Counted from the stretch's first letter, positions 26,400 through 33,686 are shown. The stretch is DNA of 50,982 nucleotides from Spongiactinospora rosea (GCF_003315795.1 NZ_QMEY01000040.1:1-50982), one strand, 5' to 3'. The notes: generated from the letters alone by a model not told the origin. Program-made: numbers and translations.

Positions 26400-26474
26400 T
26401 GTACTCGTGCCAATGCGTAGGGTCGGCGGGTCTAAATCGATCGTGTCAGGCGTTCGATTCACGGACGGTGGAAG

Positions 26475-26846
26475 ATGCAGCGCAGGCTGACCGATGAGCA
26501 AGCAGGGGAGATCCAAGAGGTTGCGGCGCAGGGCTGGAAGCCGGGGGACGGACCTCGATTAGCAAAAAAGTTCGGCGTATCCAAAAGCACCATCTACGAC
26601 GTGGCCTTTGGGCGAACCTACCTGCCCGGGCGGCCTGGGGTGGTACGGGGTGAGGCTCATCCGTTCGCACGACTGACTGAGGAGATTGTTCGGACGATCA
26701 GACACGATGCGGCGGATCGCTCTCGGGGTTGGCTCGTGCGGTTGGCGCAGAAGCACAGCGTCCCACAGAGCACGATTGCAGACGTGGTACACGGCAGGAC
26801 ATGGGTACATGTGCAGACTTCGGAGGGAGCTGCCCGGGATGACTGA
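26475..26846 (+). CDS. double helix-turn-helix DNA-binding protein
   Basis: 123 residues made of two similar halves: LAKKFGVSKSTIYDVAFGRTY (about 29-49) and LAQKHSVPQSTIADVVHGRTW (about 89-109). Each looks like a single HTH with a trailing GRTW/GRTY turn, as found in phage and homing-endonuclease-associated HTH modules. No nuclease or recombinase domain is attached. ATG 26475 is a reasonable start with GGTGGAAG before it. It overlaps paralogue 4 by a few bases, so the two are co-translated. It could bind two adjacent sites or a palindrome as a monomer. Confidence 0.8.
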   Translation: MQRRLTDEQAGEIQEVAAQGWKPGDGPRLAKKFGVSKSTIYDVAFGRTYLPGRPGVVRGEAHPFARLTEEIVRTIRHDAADRSRGWLVRLAQKHSVPQSTIADVVHGRTWVHVQTSEGAARDD

Positions 26847-27153
26847 GCGGCCTGGTCTGCGGTTAGAGCCTGCGATGTGGCCGGGCTGGTGGCGTGTGTG
26901 GGAGAACGCCGACGTTATGCATGGCGGTGTTCTCCTCCCACAAGAGCGGATGGGGCAGTTCTTGGCCGGGGTCGTAGCGGGCACGGTGCGCCCTGAAACC
27001 CTGGTGGGGCTGATGCCCATCTTGCGTATCCCTGTACCCGACGTGTTCGTGCCTGGCTCGATGGCCTATCTCTATACCACTTCACAGGCGTGGGCGACGT
27101 TCGTTGGCCGGGTGAAGCGCGGTGAATTTCTTGAGCTGATGCCGGGGGGCTGA
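26839..27153 (+). CDS. small DUF397-like paralogue 4 of 4
   Basis: 104 residues from ATG 26839, which overlaps the end of the double-HTH gene and has GGAGGGAG upstream. Plan: WPGWWRVWENADVMHGGVLLPQERMGQFLAGVVAGTV, LPILRIPVPD-like centre (MPILRIPVPD), then YTTSQAWATFVGRVKRGEFLEL. It is separated from paralogues 1-3 by the HTH gene, showing the array has been rearranged or extended. Coupling to a DNA-binding protein strengthens the idea that this family are accessory proteins of regulators. Confidence 0.8.
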   Translation: MTERPGLRLEPAMWPGWWRVWENADVMHGGVLLPQERMGQFLAGVVAGTVRPETLVGLMPILRIPVPDVFVPGSMAYLYTTSQAWATFVGRVKRGEFLELMPGG

Positions 27154-27233
27154 TGCTTCGGCAGGGCATGCGGCATGCCTCGCTGAAGGCCGTGCCAGTC
27201 GGCGCGGCAATGTCCACTGATTGGAGGTGATCT

Positions 27234-27257
27234 ATGGTGACATCGGCGTTCAGGTGA
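27234..27257 (+). CDS. possible 7-residue leader peptide
   Basis: A strong RBS (TTGGAGGTGAT) is followed by ATG and a very short frame encoding MVTSAFR and a stop. Seventy bases later comes a terminator hairpin. The arrangement recalls a translated leader before an attenuator, but it could be chance; no amino-acid run suggests what it would sense. Confidence 0.3.
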   Translation: MVTSAFR

Positions 27258-27326
27258 CTTCCTTGTGTGCCTCACAAATTCCACACAGACTCCGCTCTGA
27301 ACGCTGGGAAGACTGCGCACTGCCAT

Positions 27327-27366
27327 ACCTCCCCGGGCCGAACCACCGGCCTGGGGAGGTTCTTCT
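27327..27366 (+). terminator. rho-independent terminator
   Basis: Stem CCTCCCC/GGGGAGG with an inner GGCC pairing, followed by TTCTTCTAT. It lies 170 bp after paralogue 4 and directly before the 82-bp repeats, so it likely ends the left operon. Confidence 0.7.
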
Positions 27367-27394
27367 ATATGGGTACGAGATAGATAGCGCCGAC

Positions 27395-27663
27395 GTGACG
27401 AACTGTGCCTCCGTTGGCTGAGCTGTGTACCGGTACCGGGAGCCGGCCGCTGTGGCGCGGAACCGTCAGGATCGATGTGACGAACTGTGCCTCCGTTGGC
27501 TGAGCTGTGTACCGGTACCGGGAGCCGGCCGCTGTGGCGCGGAACCGTCAGGATCGATGTGACGAACTGTGCCTCCGTTGGCTGAGCTGTGTACCGGTAC
27601 CGGGAGCCGGCCGCTGTGGCGCGGAACCGTCAGGATCGATGTGACGAACTGTGCCTCCGTTGG
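27395..27663. repeat. 82-bp perfect tandem repeat, three full units plus 23 bp
   Basis: Units start at 27395, 27477 and 27559, with a partial fourth at 27641; they appear identical apart from the bases just before the first copy. Each unit has the palindrome GTACCGGTAC and a GTGACGAACTGTGCC block. Length is not a multiple of three and no ORF is maintained, so this is noncoding. In a transmissible element such arrays can be iterons, transfer (clt) sites or regulator-binding arrays. Confidence 0.9.
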
Positions 27664-27920
27664 GTGCGATGGGTGCCTGTGCCAGTGCGGGGCTCCGAGA
27701 GGAATGAGGGCTGGCGGAACATGGCCATCGGCTCACGCCCGGCTGCCGCCTGCGTCCCATGAATTGGACCGACTCCAATGCGCGATTGGCGGACGCGGTC
27801 AGATTGGGGCCGCGAGCACGAGGTTTCGCTATGCAATCAGGCTGCCGGGAGTGCTGACTGGGATGCCCACTTACGACTTAAATGTCCTTATATGTGAGGG
27901 ATCGTGTGATTGCCCGGGCG

Positions 27921-28007
27921 CGCGGCGGCGCGGCCGGGACCGGCCGCCAGGCCGCATGCCCGGGCCGCTGGCCGCCTGGCGCGCTCGGGCGGCGCGCAGC
28001 GCCGCCC
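27921..28007. other. GC-rich double-hairpin noncoding block
   Basis: Two strong inverted repeats: GCGGCCGG/CCGGCCGC (27930-27947) and GGGCGGCGC/GCGCCGCCC with loop GCA (27987-28007), the latter followed by TTGATCTCTATAAG. From 27664 to 28137 no gene is visible. It may be a terminator, a replication or transfer structure, or a structured RNA leader for the gene at 28138. Confidence 0.55.
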
Positions 28008-28137
28008 TTGATCTCTATAAGAACAATTCGGCAAATCGGGCGTGCCGTGGCGAAGTCTGGGCTAAGGCGCTTGATCGTGGAGAACAACGGTTTAGAGTGG
28101 CACCTGTCGATGAACTCGCTAGGGCGAAGGGATAGGC

Positions 28138-29244
28138 GTGGCCGACATTGCTGGAGCGAGCCAGCGACCACAAGGACGTTTCGGTCCCAACATAAGCACG
28201 GTTCTGGCCGAAACGCCCAAACGTGGACGTGTTGGGGTGATCACCGAGCATCTTCAATGGCTGATCGGGCAAGACGGGCATCCATGGATCCATGAGCTGT
28301 CCGTAATCGCCGTAGAGCAAAAACTTACGAACACTGTCCTGCGCGACGTCGTGTCAGATGTCGCATGGCTGAGCCGAGATGCCGGAGAGCCCATCCCGGA
28401 GGAGAACAAAAGCATCCCCTCGGGGGTGGATCGGGACGTTTACCGGCTCGTAGAAATGTATGCAGTCGCACAGCGGTTGCGGTTCGACTTTCTGTTTCAG
28501 CAGCTATATGATCGCTGCCGCGCATGGCTGAGCGAGACCAGTGACGCGCTGATTCTAAGCTGTGCGGCGATGGCTGCGATGGGGTTGCGGCACCCGGATG
28601 GGCTGGATCTATACAAAAAGGCGATTGAGGCACCTGACGCGGACAAGGTGGTACGTCACGTTGCCCTCACGGCAGTATGGATAGGTCAACATATCCCGGA
28701 GCAAGCATCCTTGATGCTTAGCCTGTGCTCAGACATGATCAGTAAGGGAGAGAATGACGCCAACTTATACTTTAGGCGCTGTCGTGCATGGACACGTCTA
28801 GCGCGCTACGAAGAGGCTCTGGACGACATCTTTCGGGCTATGCATATGCTCGGCCACAGCCAAAATGCGATCCACCAGGATTACGTTAGAGAGTGGCAGA
28901 TCATCCTGAGCCACATGGAGCAGGAAAGATCGCTTAAGACCGTCGTCGAAAAGTACGGAGACGAGGTCAGGGAGCGCGCTCTCAATCAGGTGGACGACAT
29001 CACCAAAGAGCTGGACGAGAAGTTAGCGAAGGCTGAGCGCTTAGTAGCGGAAAATCAGTTGCAGCTTGTTCAAATCCTCGGCCTCTTTGTCGCGCTTGCT
29101 GCCTTCCTTATTGGTGGTGGTGTCACTATCGGGCAAGCCAGCGGGTGGATACAGGGGCTTATCACAATCGCCGGGCTGGCGGTTGGATCGCTGCTCTTTT
29201 TCGCTATGCTGCGCTGGACGATTCAATACAAGAGGAATAACTAG
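28138..29244 (+). CDS. TPR-like protein with coiled coil and two C-terminal TM segments
   Basis: 368 residues from GTG 28138. The first 250 residues are helical with TPR-like pairs (LYKKAIEAPDADKVVRHVAL; ANLYFRRCRAWTRLARYEEALDDI). A coiled coil follows (about 280-312, VDDITKELDEKLAKAERLV), then two membrane segments (about 315-333 and 341-360), leaving a short basic tail. No enzyme motif is seen. Its stop overlaps the start of the DHPS-like gene (TAGTG), so the two products are likely made together. Topology suggests a cytoplasmic sensor or scaffold held at the membrane. Not a known AICE backbone gene, hence cargo. Confidence 0.8.
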   Translation: MADIAGASQRPQGRFGPNISTVLAETPKRGRVGVITEHLQWLIGQDGHPWIHELSVIAVEQKLTNTVLRDVVSDVAWLSRDAGEPIPEENKSIPSGVDRDVYRLVEMYAVAQRLRFDFLFQQLYDRCRAWLSETSDALILSCAAMAAMGLRHPDGLDLYKKAIEAPDADKVVRHVALTAVWIGQHIPEQASLMLSLCSDMISKGENDANLYFRRCRAWTRLARYEEALDDIFRAMHMLGHSQNAIHQDYVREWQIILSHMEQERSLKTVVEKYGDEVRERALNQVDDITKELDEKLAKAERLVAENQLQLVQILGLFVALAAFLIGGGVTIGQASGWIQGLITIAGLAVGSLLFFAMLRWTIQYKRNN

Positions 29245-30149
29245 TGGGGCCTGGCCTGCGACCCTTTATACCGCAACTCGTTGCACCGGTGCGGACAGTA
29301 GGGCGACGAACGTTCGATTTCTCACGCCATGTGACCGTGATGGCCATCCTTAACCGCACTCCAAATTCCGGACTCGATCCCGCTTCGACGCTGGACCTCG
29401 ATGATGTGGTGCGAAGGGCAGAGGAAGCGATATCGGACGGGGCAGAGTGGATTGACGTTGGGGGCCGTTCGTTCAGAGCTGATCAGCCCCCGCTGTCAGA
29501 CCAGGAAGAGATAGAGCGCGTGGTGCCTGTTATCCGGGCCGTGCGGGACAAGACTGATGCGGTGATCTCGGTCGATACACACCTTCCCGCTGTGGCGCGT
29601 GCGGCCCTGGAGGCCGGGGCCGATGTGGTCAATGACACCAACGCGCTTCGCACGCCCGGAATGGTGGAGATCGTAGCCGGCTCCGGTGCGAGTGTGATCA
29701 TCACGCACAGCGTAGGCGGACCGCACCATCATGTGCCCCGACCAACGTACGGGGACGTGGTGAAGGAGGTGGCGGAGTTCCTACGTGAGCGAGTGGAGTA
29801 TGCGCAGGCCCATGGCGTGCCACCCGAACGGATATTCATCGACCCCGGGCATGATCTGAACAAGAACAGCGCTGACTCGCTGGAGCTTACGCGGCGACTC
29901 GATGAGATAACGGTGCTCGGCTACCCCTGTATGGTTGCCGTGAGTAACAAGCACTTCATTCGCGAGACTCTGAATGCGCTGCGCGGCGTATCTTTGCTTG
30001 AGGGAACCATTGCAGTCAATACCATGTCCGTGTATCAAGGTGCCCGTCTGGTTCGGGTGCATGACGTAGCGGCCAACGTTCAGGCCATGCGTGCGGCGGA
30101 GGTTCTAGTTGGATTGCGGGAGCTGGAGCACCCACAGCACAATATGTAG
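29244..30149 (+). CDS. dihydropteroate-synthase-like pterin-binding enzyme (AICE cargo)
   Basis: 301-residue TIM-barrel protein with every DHPS landmark: AILNRTPNS (Asn37), IDVGG (Asp71), ISVDTH (Asp111), VNDTN (Asn130), FIDPGHD (Asp200), SNKHF (Lys236), VRVHDV (Arg271, His273). These match the E. coli residues that bind pterin, pABA and phosphate. The two loops that contact sulfonamides differ: TPDSF is TPNSG, and STRPG is SFRAD. It may be a sulfonamide-tolerant DHPS, or a relative using another substrate. No other folate genes are nearby. It overlaps the TPR/membrane gene upstream and ends before a terminator. GTG start. Confidence 0.88.
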   Translation: MGPGLRPFIPQLVAPVRTVGRRTFDFSRHVTVMAILNRTPNSGLDPASTLDLDDVVRRAEEAISDGAEWIDVGGRSFRADQPPLSDQEEIERVVPVIRAVRDKTDAVISVDTHLPAVARAALEAGADVVNDTNALRTPGMVEIVAGSGASVIITHSVGGPHHHVPRPTYGDVVKEVAEFLRERVEYAQAHGVPPERIFIDPGHDLNKNSADSLELTRRLDEITVLGYPCMVAVSNKHFIRETLNALRGVSLLEGTIAVNTMSVYQGARLVRVHDVAANVQAMRAAEVLVGLRELEHPQHNM

Positions 30150-30197
30150 CAAGTTGTGGGCGACCGGTATGACTTCGGGTTAAGAGGTCAGGCTGGT

Positions 30198-30238
30198 GGC
30201 GCTTGCCCGTAGGCCACTTCATTAGAGGGCGCGACTGC
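30198..30238 (+). repeat. short intergenic repeat, copy 1 (partner at 33648)
   Basis: CCCGTAGGCCACT, five variable bases, TAGAGGGCGC and CTGCTGGC match a segment at about 33648-33686 (GCCGTAGGCCACT...TAGGGGGCGC...TGTCGGC). Both copies are intergenic and follow the end of an AICE gene. Possibly a shared processing or transfer signal. Confidence 0.4.
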
Positions 30239-30274
30239 TGGCGCTTGCGCCGGCGTTCTGAGTGGTAAAACTAA

Positions 30275-30308
30275 GAAACGTGACGGCCCATGAAGGCCGT
30301 CACGTTTC
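30275..30308. terminator. bidirectional terminator between DHPS-like and GntR genes
   Basis: Perfect 14-bp stem (GAAACGTGACGGCC / GGCCGTCACGTTTC) with a six-base loop, flanked by A- and T-containing ends, between convergent stops at 30149 and 30330. Confidence 0.85.
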
Positions 30309-30329
30309 GTGTCCGGATGAAGAAACGTT

Positions 30330-31052
30330 TCAACCGGCGCTGATGTCCTGCTTGCTGGAGATGAGAACGCGGTCGGCGCGGATGGTGATGCGCGATATCG
30401 CGACGGGCGTATCTCCGGCATGGTGCGTGCGTTCAACAGTGATGACCGGCACTCCTTGTGGAATGGCCATTTGGTGGGTTTCCTCGGATGTAGGCATCCG
30501 AGCTGACGTGTCTTCTTCCACCGTGGTTACCTGTGTGCCGATACTGGCGAATCGTTTGATGACGTCCGGCGCGTTCATGGGGTTGGTCTCTGGCCGGGTG
30601 ATGGGTGGCTGGTCGAGAAGCCTTTCGTAGTGCTCGGTCACTTCGATCGGTTCATTGCCGATAGTCCAAGTCATCAGGGCCTTGCTGACCCTTGCGGGCA
30701 GACTCAGATCAAGACACCATGCGATGTCATTTGAGGCGTCCACCTCCGACAGCTCGACCGTGAGTGTCTGATCGACTTCGGTGTTGTCGGCCGGCCGGAA
30801 CTCCTGTCCGTTGCGGACCAGGCGGCGGATGAGATCGCGGTTCGCGACAAAGCTTCCCTTGCCTTGCCTGCTGACGATCAAGCCTTGCTGCCGTAGCCGC
30901 GAGATCACCGCACGAGCGACATTGCGGGAGATCTTGTACAGCTCCTCCAGCTCGCGCTCACCAGGGATGCGATCACCCGGGCGTAGCTCACCTGCGGCTA
31001 TCTGCGCGCTGATCCTGTCGGCAACGACCACGTACATCGGTGTGACGGACAT
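30330..31052 (-). CDS. GntR/HutC-family repressor, KorSA-like
   Basis: 240 residues from ATG 31052 with GGAGG upstream (a GTG directly before it is also possible). Winged-helix N terminus (about 5-70; RPGDRIPGERELEELYKISRNVARAVISRLRQQGLIVSRQGKGSFVA) and UTRA effector domain (about 90-235). In pSAM2 and related elements KorSA is a GntR protein that represses pra and thereby replication and transfer. Position and divergent orientation relative to the Pra-like gene, with a 24-bp palindrome between them, fit that role. Confidence 0.93.
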   Translation of the reverse strand: MSVTPMYVVVADRISAQIAAGELRPGDRIPGERELEELYKISRNVARAVISRLRQQGLIVSRQGKGSFVANRDLIRRLVRNGQEFRPADNTEVDQTLTVELSEVDASNDIAWCLDLSLPARVSKALMTWTIGNEPIEVTEHYERLLDQPPITRPETNPMNAPDVIKRFASIGTQVTTVEEDTSARMPTSEETHQMAIPQGVPVITVERTHHAGDTPVAISRITIRADRVLISSKQDISAG

Positions 31053-31100
31053 CACACCCCACCTCCTCAGCTTGCTTCACCTACAGTGTAGACCAACACC

Positions 31101-31124
31101 ACTTAGTGGGTTAACCTACTAAGT
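31101..31124. promoter_or_regulatory. palindromic operator for the KorSA-like repressor
   Basis: A 24-bp palindrome, ACTTAGT at one end and ACTAAGT at the other around the centre GGTTAACC, with only one mismatched pair. It is in the divergent intergenic region 49 bp upstream of the repressor and 23 bp upstream of the Pra-like start, a position that would block both promoters. Confidence 0.75.
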
Positions 31125-31147
31125 AGTTGGACCGAGAGAGGAGCGCG

Positions 31148-31543
31148 TTGATACAAGGACCGATCCCCCTGGAGTTCGAGCTGGTGTTCCCGCACGGTGC
31201 CTACGCGGTGGGTGTGGTGGAGCCGGTGAAGGACTTCGACCGCAGTACCAAGGAGCGGATCGTTCAGGCGGTGGACAGGCACACCGGTCTCCCGGTGTGG
31301 CAGATCCTCGTCATGGACGCCGACCCGGCCGCTAAGGCGGCTCAGAAGACGGTGGCCGTGAAGATCAGTAGCGCGACTGAGCCGCAGTCGCCGCCGCTGA
31401 CGCCAGAGAACCCGATCGTTTCGGTGGAGTTCGATGGCATGACGGTGACGCCGTACGTTCACCAGGCAACCGGACGCCTGGCCTACTCGCTGCGGGCTTC
31501 CTCCATCCGTCCGTCTCGCACGAGGGCGGGGGCGGGCTCATGA
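31148..31543 (+). CDS. Pra-like AICE replication/excision activator
   Basis: 131 residues from TTG 31148, preferred because AGAGGAG sits six bases upstream; TTG 31127 is in the operator-proximal region without an RBS. The sequence contains FELVFPHGAYAVGVVEPVKDFD, HTGLPVWQILVMDADP, VAVKISS and GMTVTPYVHQATGRLAYSLRA, a pattern I recognise from the small protein next to KorSA in actinobacterial integrative elements (Pra in pSAM2). It would activate rep, xis and int when derepressed. Overlaps the next small ORF by ATGA. Confidence 0.75.
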   Translation: MIQGPIPLEFELVFPHGAYAVGVVEPVKDFDRSTKERIVQAVDRHTGLPVWQILVMDADPAAKAAQKTVAVKISSATEPQSPPLTPENPIVSVEFDGMTVTPYVHQATGRLAYSLRASSIRPSRTRAGAGS

Positions 31544-31830
31544 GGACCGAACGACAGCCGTACACATACTGCGTGATGAGCGAGCGGCCCGGCAAGATCC
31601 ATCGGTCGGTGTCGTTCTATGACGCCAGGCTGCGCATCTCCACGGGCGTGGTGGAGGACTACCGGCCGTACCTGACCATCGGTACCGACAGTGCCGAGAT
31701 GACGGTGAGCACCACGGGTGGCGGGCCGGTGACGCTGGCTGACCTGGAGCTGGCAGAGCGGTTGGTGGCGGCGGCACGTGACTACCGGTCGAAGTGCCGC
31801 GCGGCCTACACGGGGGCTCTGCCGGCCTAG
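31540..31830 (+). CDS. small conserved AICE protein
   Basis: 96 residues from an ATG overlapping the Pra-like stop. Soluble, with a beta-rich middle (VSFYDARLRISTGVVEDYRPYLTIGTD) and a helical C terminus (LADLELAERLVAAARDYRSKCR). Proteins of this kind are common between pra and tra genes in AICEs, but no function is known to me. A 138-bp gap follows before the translocase gene. Confidence 0.7.
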   Translation: MRTERQPYTYCVMSERPGKIHRSVSFYDARLRISTGVVEDYRPYLTIGTDSAEMTVSTTGGGPVTLADLELAERLVAAARDYRSKCRAAYTGALPA

Positions 31831-31968
31831 GGCGGCGGGCACGAGATAGGGGGCTGACCGGCGGGGGTCGCCGAACAACGCGGGGCTTCGGCGGCCCCTC
31901 TCCCCCCGATGCTCACGGCGGCGAGCCGTGATCTCTGAGCTTCGTGCATTCAAAGGAGGCGTTAGCTG

Positions 31969-33390
31969 GTGTTACGGCGATTGCCGGGCACTGAGATAGA
32001 CAACACTGTTTCGACTACTCCGGCCACGGTGGTGTTTCGGCCGGTGGTGGTCCCGACTCCAGCGATCTTCGTCATCGTTGTTTGGCTGTGGCGCACGGTC
32101 GCGGGGCTGGTCCGCATGGTGGTGCGTCACCCGGTGGCGTGCGCGCTGGTAGCGGGTACGGGGTGGCTGTATTCCGCGTCTGAGTGGCTGATCGTCGCGG
32201 CTGCGTGGCTGGCCGTGGTGTTCGCAATGGTCGCCTGGGTTTTGTGGTCACCTCGGACCTGGGGGCGGTTCGTGGGTTGGCCGCTGGTGAGCTGGGCTCG
32301 GCTGGTCTGGGTCTACCGGCGCCGCTGGCGTGCGGTGGTGGCTGTGACCGGGCTAGGACGGGCTGTCCAGGGCCGCTGGTACGGGCCTGACCTGGTGAGA
32401 GTCAGGTGTGATGCCTGGTCGGACCGCATTCGGGTGCGAATGCTGGAAGGACAATCGACACAGGAGTGGACCGACCGCGCCGATAATCTCGCCCACGGTT
32501 TCAAGGCACGGTCGTGCCGGGTGACGGTGCCCCGCCCGGGGTGGGTAGAACTGGTGATTCCCCGGGGTGATGTGCTCGCTGATGTCGTTTCGGTTCAGCC
32601 GGTGCCTGCGGTGCGGGTTGATGCGGTGGCTATCGGGCTTCGTGAGGATGGCGGGCCGTTCAAGCTGAAGGTGCATGGGACCCATGTACTGATCGCTGGG
32701 GCGACCGGGGCGGGTAAGGGCTCATTCCTGTGGGGGATCGTGCGCGGGCTCTTGCCTGCGGCACAAGCAGGAGTGGCACAGCTATGGGCGCTCGATCCCA
32801 AGCGCATGGAGTTGGCGTACGGCCGGGGCGTCTTTCACGCCTATGCCTCGACGGCCGAAGAGTGCGCGGAGCTGCTTGAAGAGGCTGTTCGGGTGATGCA
32901 CGAGCGAGCGGACCGGTACGCGGGCGTGCGCAGGGATCACGAGGCGACCGTTACTGACCCGTTCATTGCCGTGATCGTTGACGAGGTGGCGTTCCTGACC
33001 GCCTACCAGACCGATCGCGGTCTGAAGCAGCGCATCGCGGCAGCGCTGGCGACGCTGACCACGCAGGGCCGCGCGGTCGGTGTCGGCGTGATCGCTGCAT
33101 TGCAAGATCCGCGCAAGGAGGTGCTGAGCCTGCGCAACCTGTTCCCCGACAGGATCGCCCTGCGGCTCGATGAAGCGGAGCAAGTTGACATGGTCCTGGG
33201 CGATGGGGCTCGGGATCGCGGCGCGCTGGCCGACCAGATCCCACGTAGCGAAAGTGACCCGAGTGTCGGGGCGGGTGAGGCGTACGTGCGGCTGGAGAAC
33301 GCGCCGCAACCGATCAGGGTCCGCGCGGCATATGTGTCGAATGCGGAGATCAAGGAAATGGAAGCGGCCTTCTCGATGGGGGAGTCATAG
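31969..33390 (+). CDS. FtsK/SpoIIIE-type conjugative DNA translocase (TraB/TraSA-like)
   Basis: 473 residues; GTG start nine bases after AAAGGAGG. N-terminal membrane region (about 30-105, hydrophobic stretches around VPTPAIFVIVVWLW and LIVAAAWLAVVFAMVAWVL), then an FtsK-type ATPase with Walker A GATGAGKG (244-251) and Walker B VIVDE (Asp338-Glu339), plus TTQGRAVGVGVIAALQDP. In pSAM2 and Streptomyces plasmids a single such protein transfers double-stranded DNA between hyphae, recognising a repeated cis-acting site. Start of the transfer module; stop adjoins the next gene. Confidence 0.95.
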   Translation: MLRRLPGTEIDNTVSTTPATVVFRPVVVPTPAIFVIVVWLWRTVAGLVRMVVRHPVACALVAGTGWLYSASEWLIVAAAWLAVVFAMVAWVLWSPRTWGRFVGWPLVSWARLVWVYRRRWRAVVAVTGLGRAVQGRWYGPDLVRVRCDAWSDRIRVRMLEGQSTQEWTDRADNLAHGFKARSCRVTVPRPGWVELVIPRGDVLADVVSVQPVPAVRVDAVAIGLREDGGPFKLKVHGTHVLIAGATGAGKGSFLWGIVRGLLPAAQAGVAQLWALDPKRMELAYGRGVFHAYASTAEECAELLEEAVRVMHERADRYAGVRRDHEATVTDPFIAVIVDEVAFLTAYQTDRGLKQRIAAALATLTTQGRAVGVGVIAALQDPRKEVLSLRNLFPDRIALRLDEAEQVDMVLGDGARDRGALADQIPRSESDPSVGAGEAYVRLENAPQPIRVRAAYVSNAEIKEMEAAFSMGES

Positions 33391-33624
33391 GTGCGCAGTG
33401 AACGGCTGGACGGGTTGCGGTGCGCGGCCTGCGGGGAGCTGGAAGTGCTCTACCACGATGTGCCGGCCGGGGTGGTGGAGTGCCGGAACTGCGGGGTGCG
33501 GGTGCGGGCGCTGTTCGACGGCGACCAGGAAACGGAACTGGAAGAGGCGAACGAGGCACCGGGCCAGCGGCCGGTGGACGGGGCGGCTGACGGCGAGCCG
33601 GTAGAGCGCGGGTCGTACGCGTGA
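33391..33624 (+). CDS. small zinc-ribbon protein
   Basis: 77 residues. Two CxxC pairs, LRCAACGELEVLY and VECRNCGVRV, form a zinc ribbon in the first 40 residues; the rest is an acidic, low-complexity tail (DGDQETELEEANEAPGQ). GTG start directly after the translocase stop, so probably translationally coupled. Possibly a DNA-binding or regulatory partner of the translocase or Rep; not a named family. Confidence 0.75.
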   Translation: MRSERLDGLRCAACGELEVLYHDVPAGVVECRNCGVRVRALFDGDQETELEEANEAPGQRPVDGAADGEPVERGSYA

Positions 33625-33647
33625 GCGGCGGATGCTGGCAGCGCATG

Positions 33648-33686
33648 GCCGTAGGCCACTCCCGCTAGGGGGCGCACGGCTGTCGG
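33648..33686 (+). repeat. short intergenic repeat, copy 2 (partner at 30198)
   Basis: GCCGTAGGCCACTCCCGCTAG then GGGGCGCACGGCTGTCGGC; matches the first copy at 30198-30238 over most positions. It sits between the zinc-ribbon gene and rep. Confidence 0.4.

Noticed and set aside
27395..27663. CRISPR array
   Set aside because: Units are contiguous and identical over 82 bp with no variable spacers, and no cas genes are present.
27569..28135. 188-codon frame across the 82-bp repeats and hairpins
   Set aside because: It enters the repeat in one of three phases only because the repeat is not a multiple of three; composition shifts abruptly inside it and there is no RBS.
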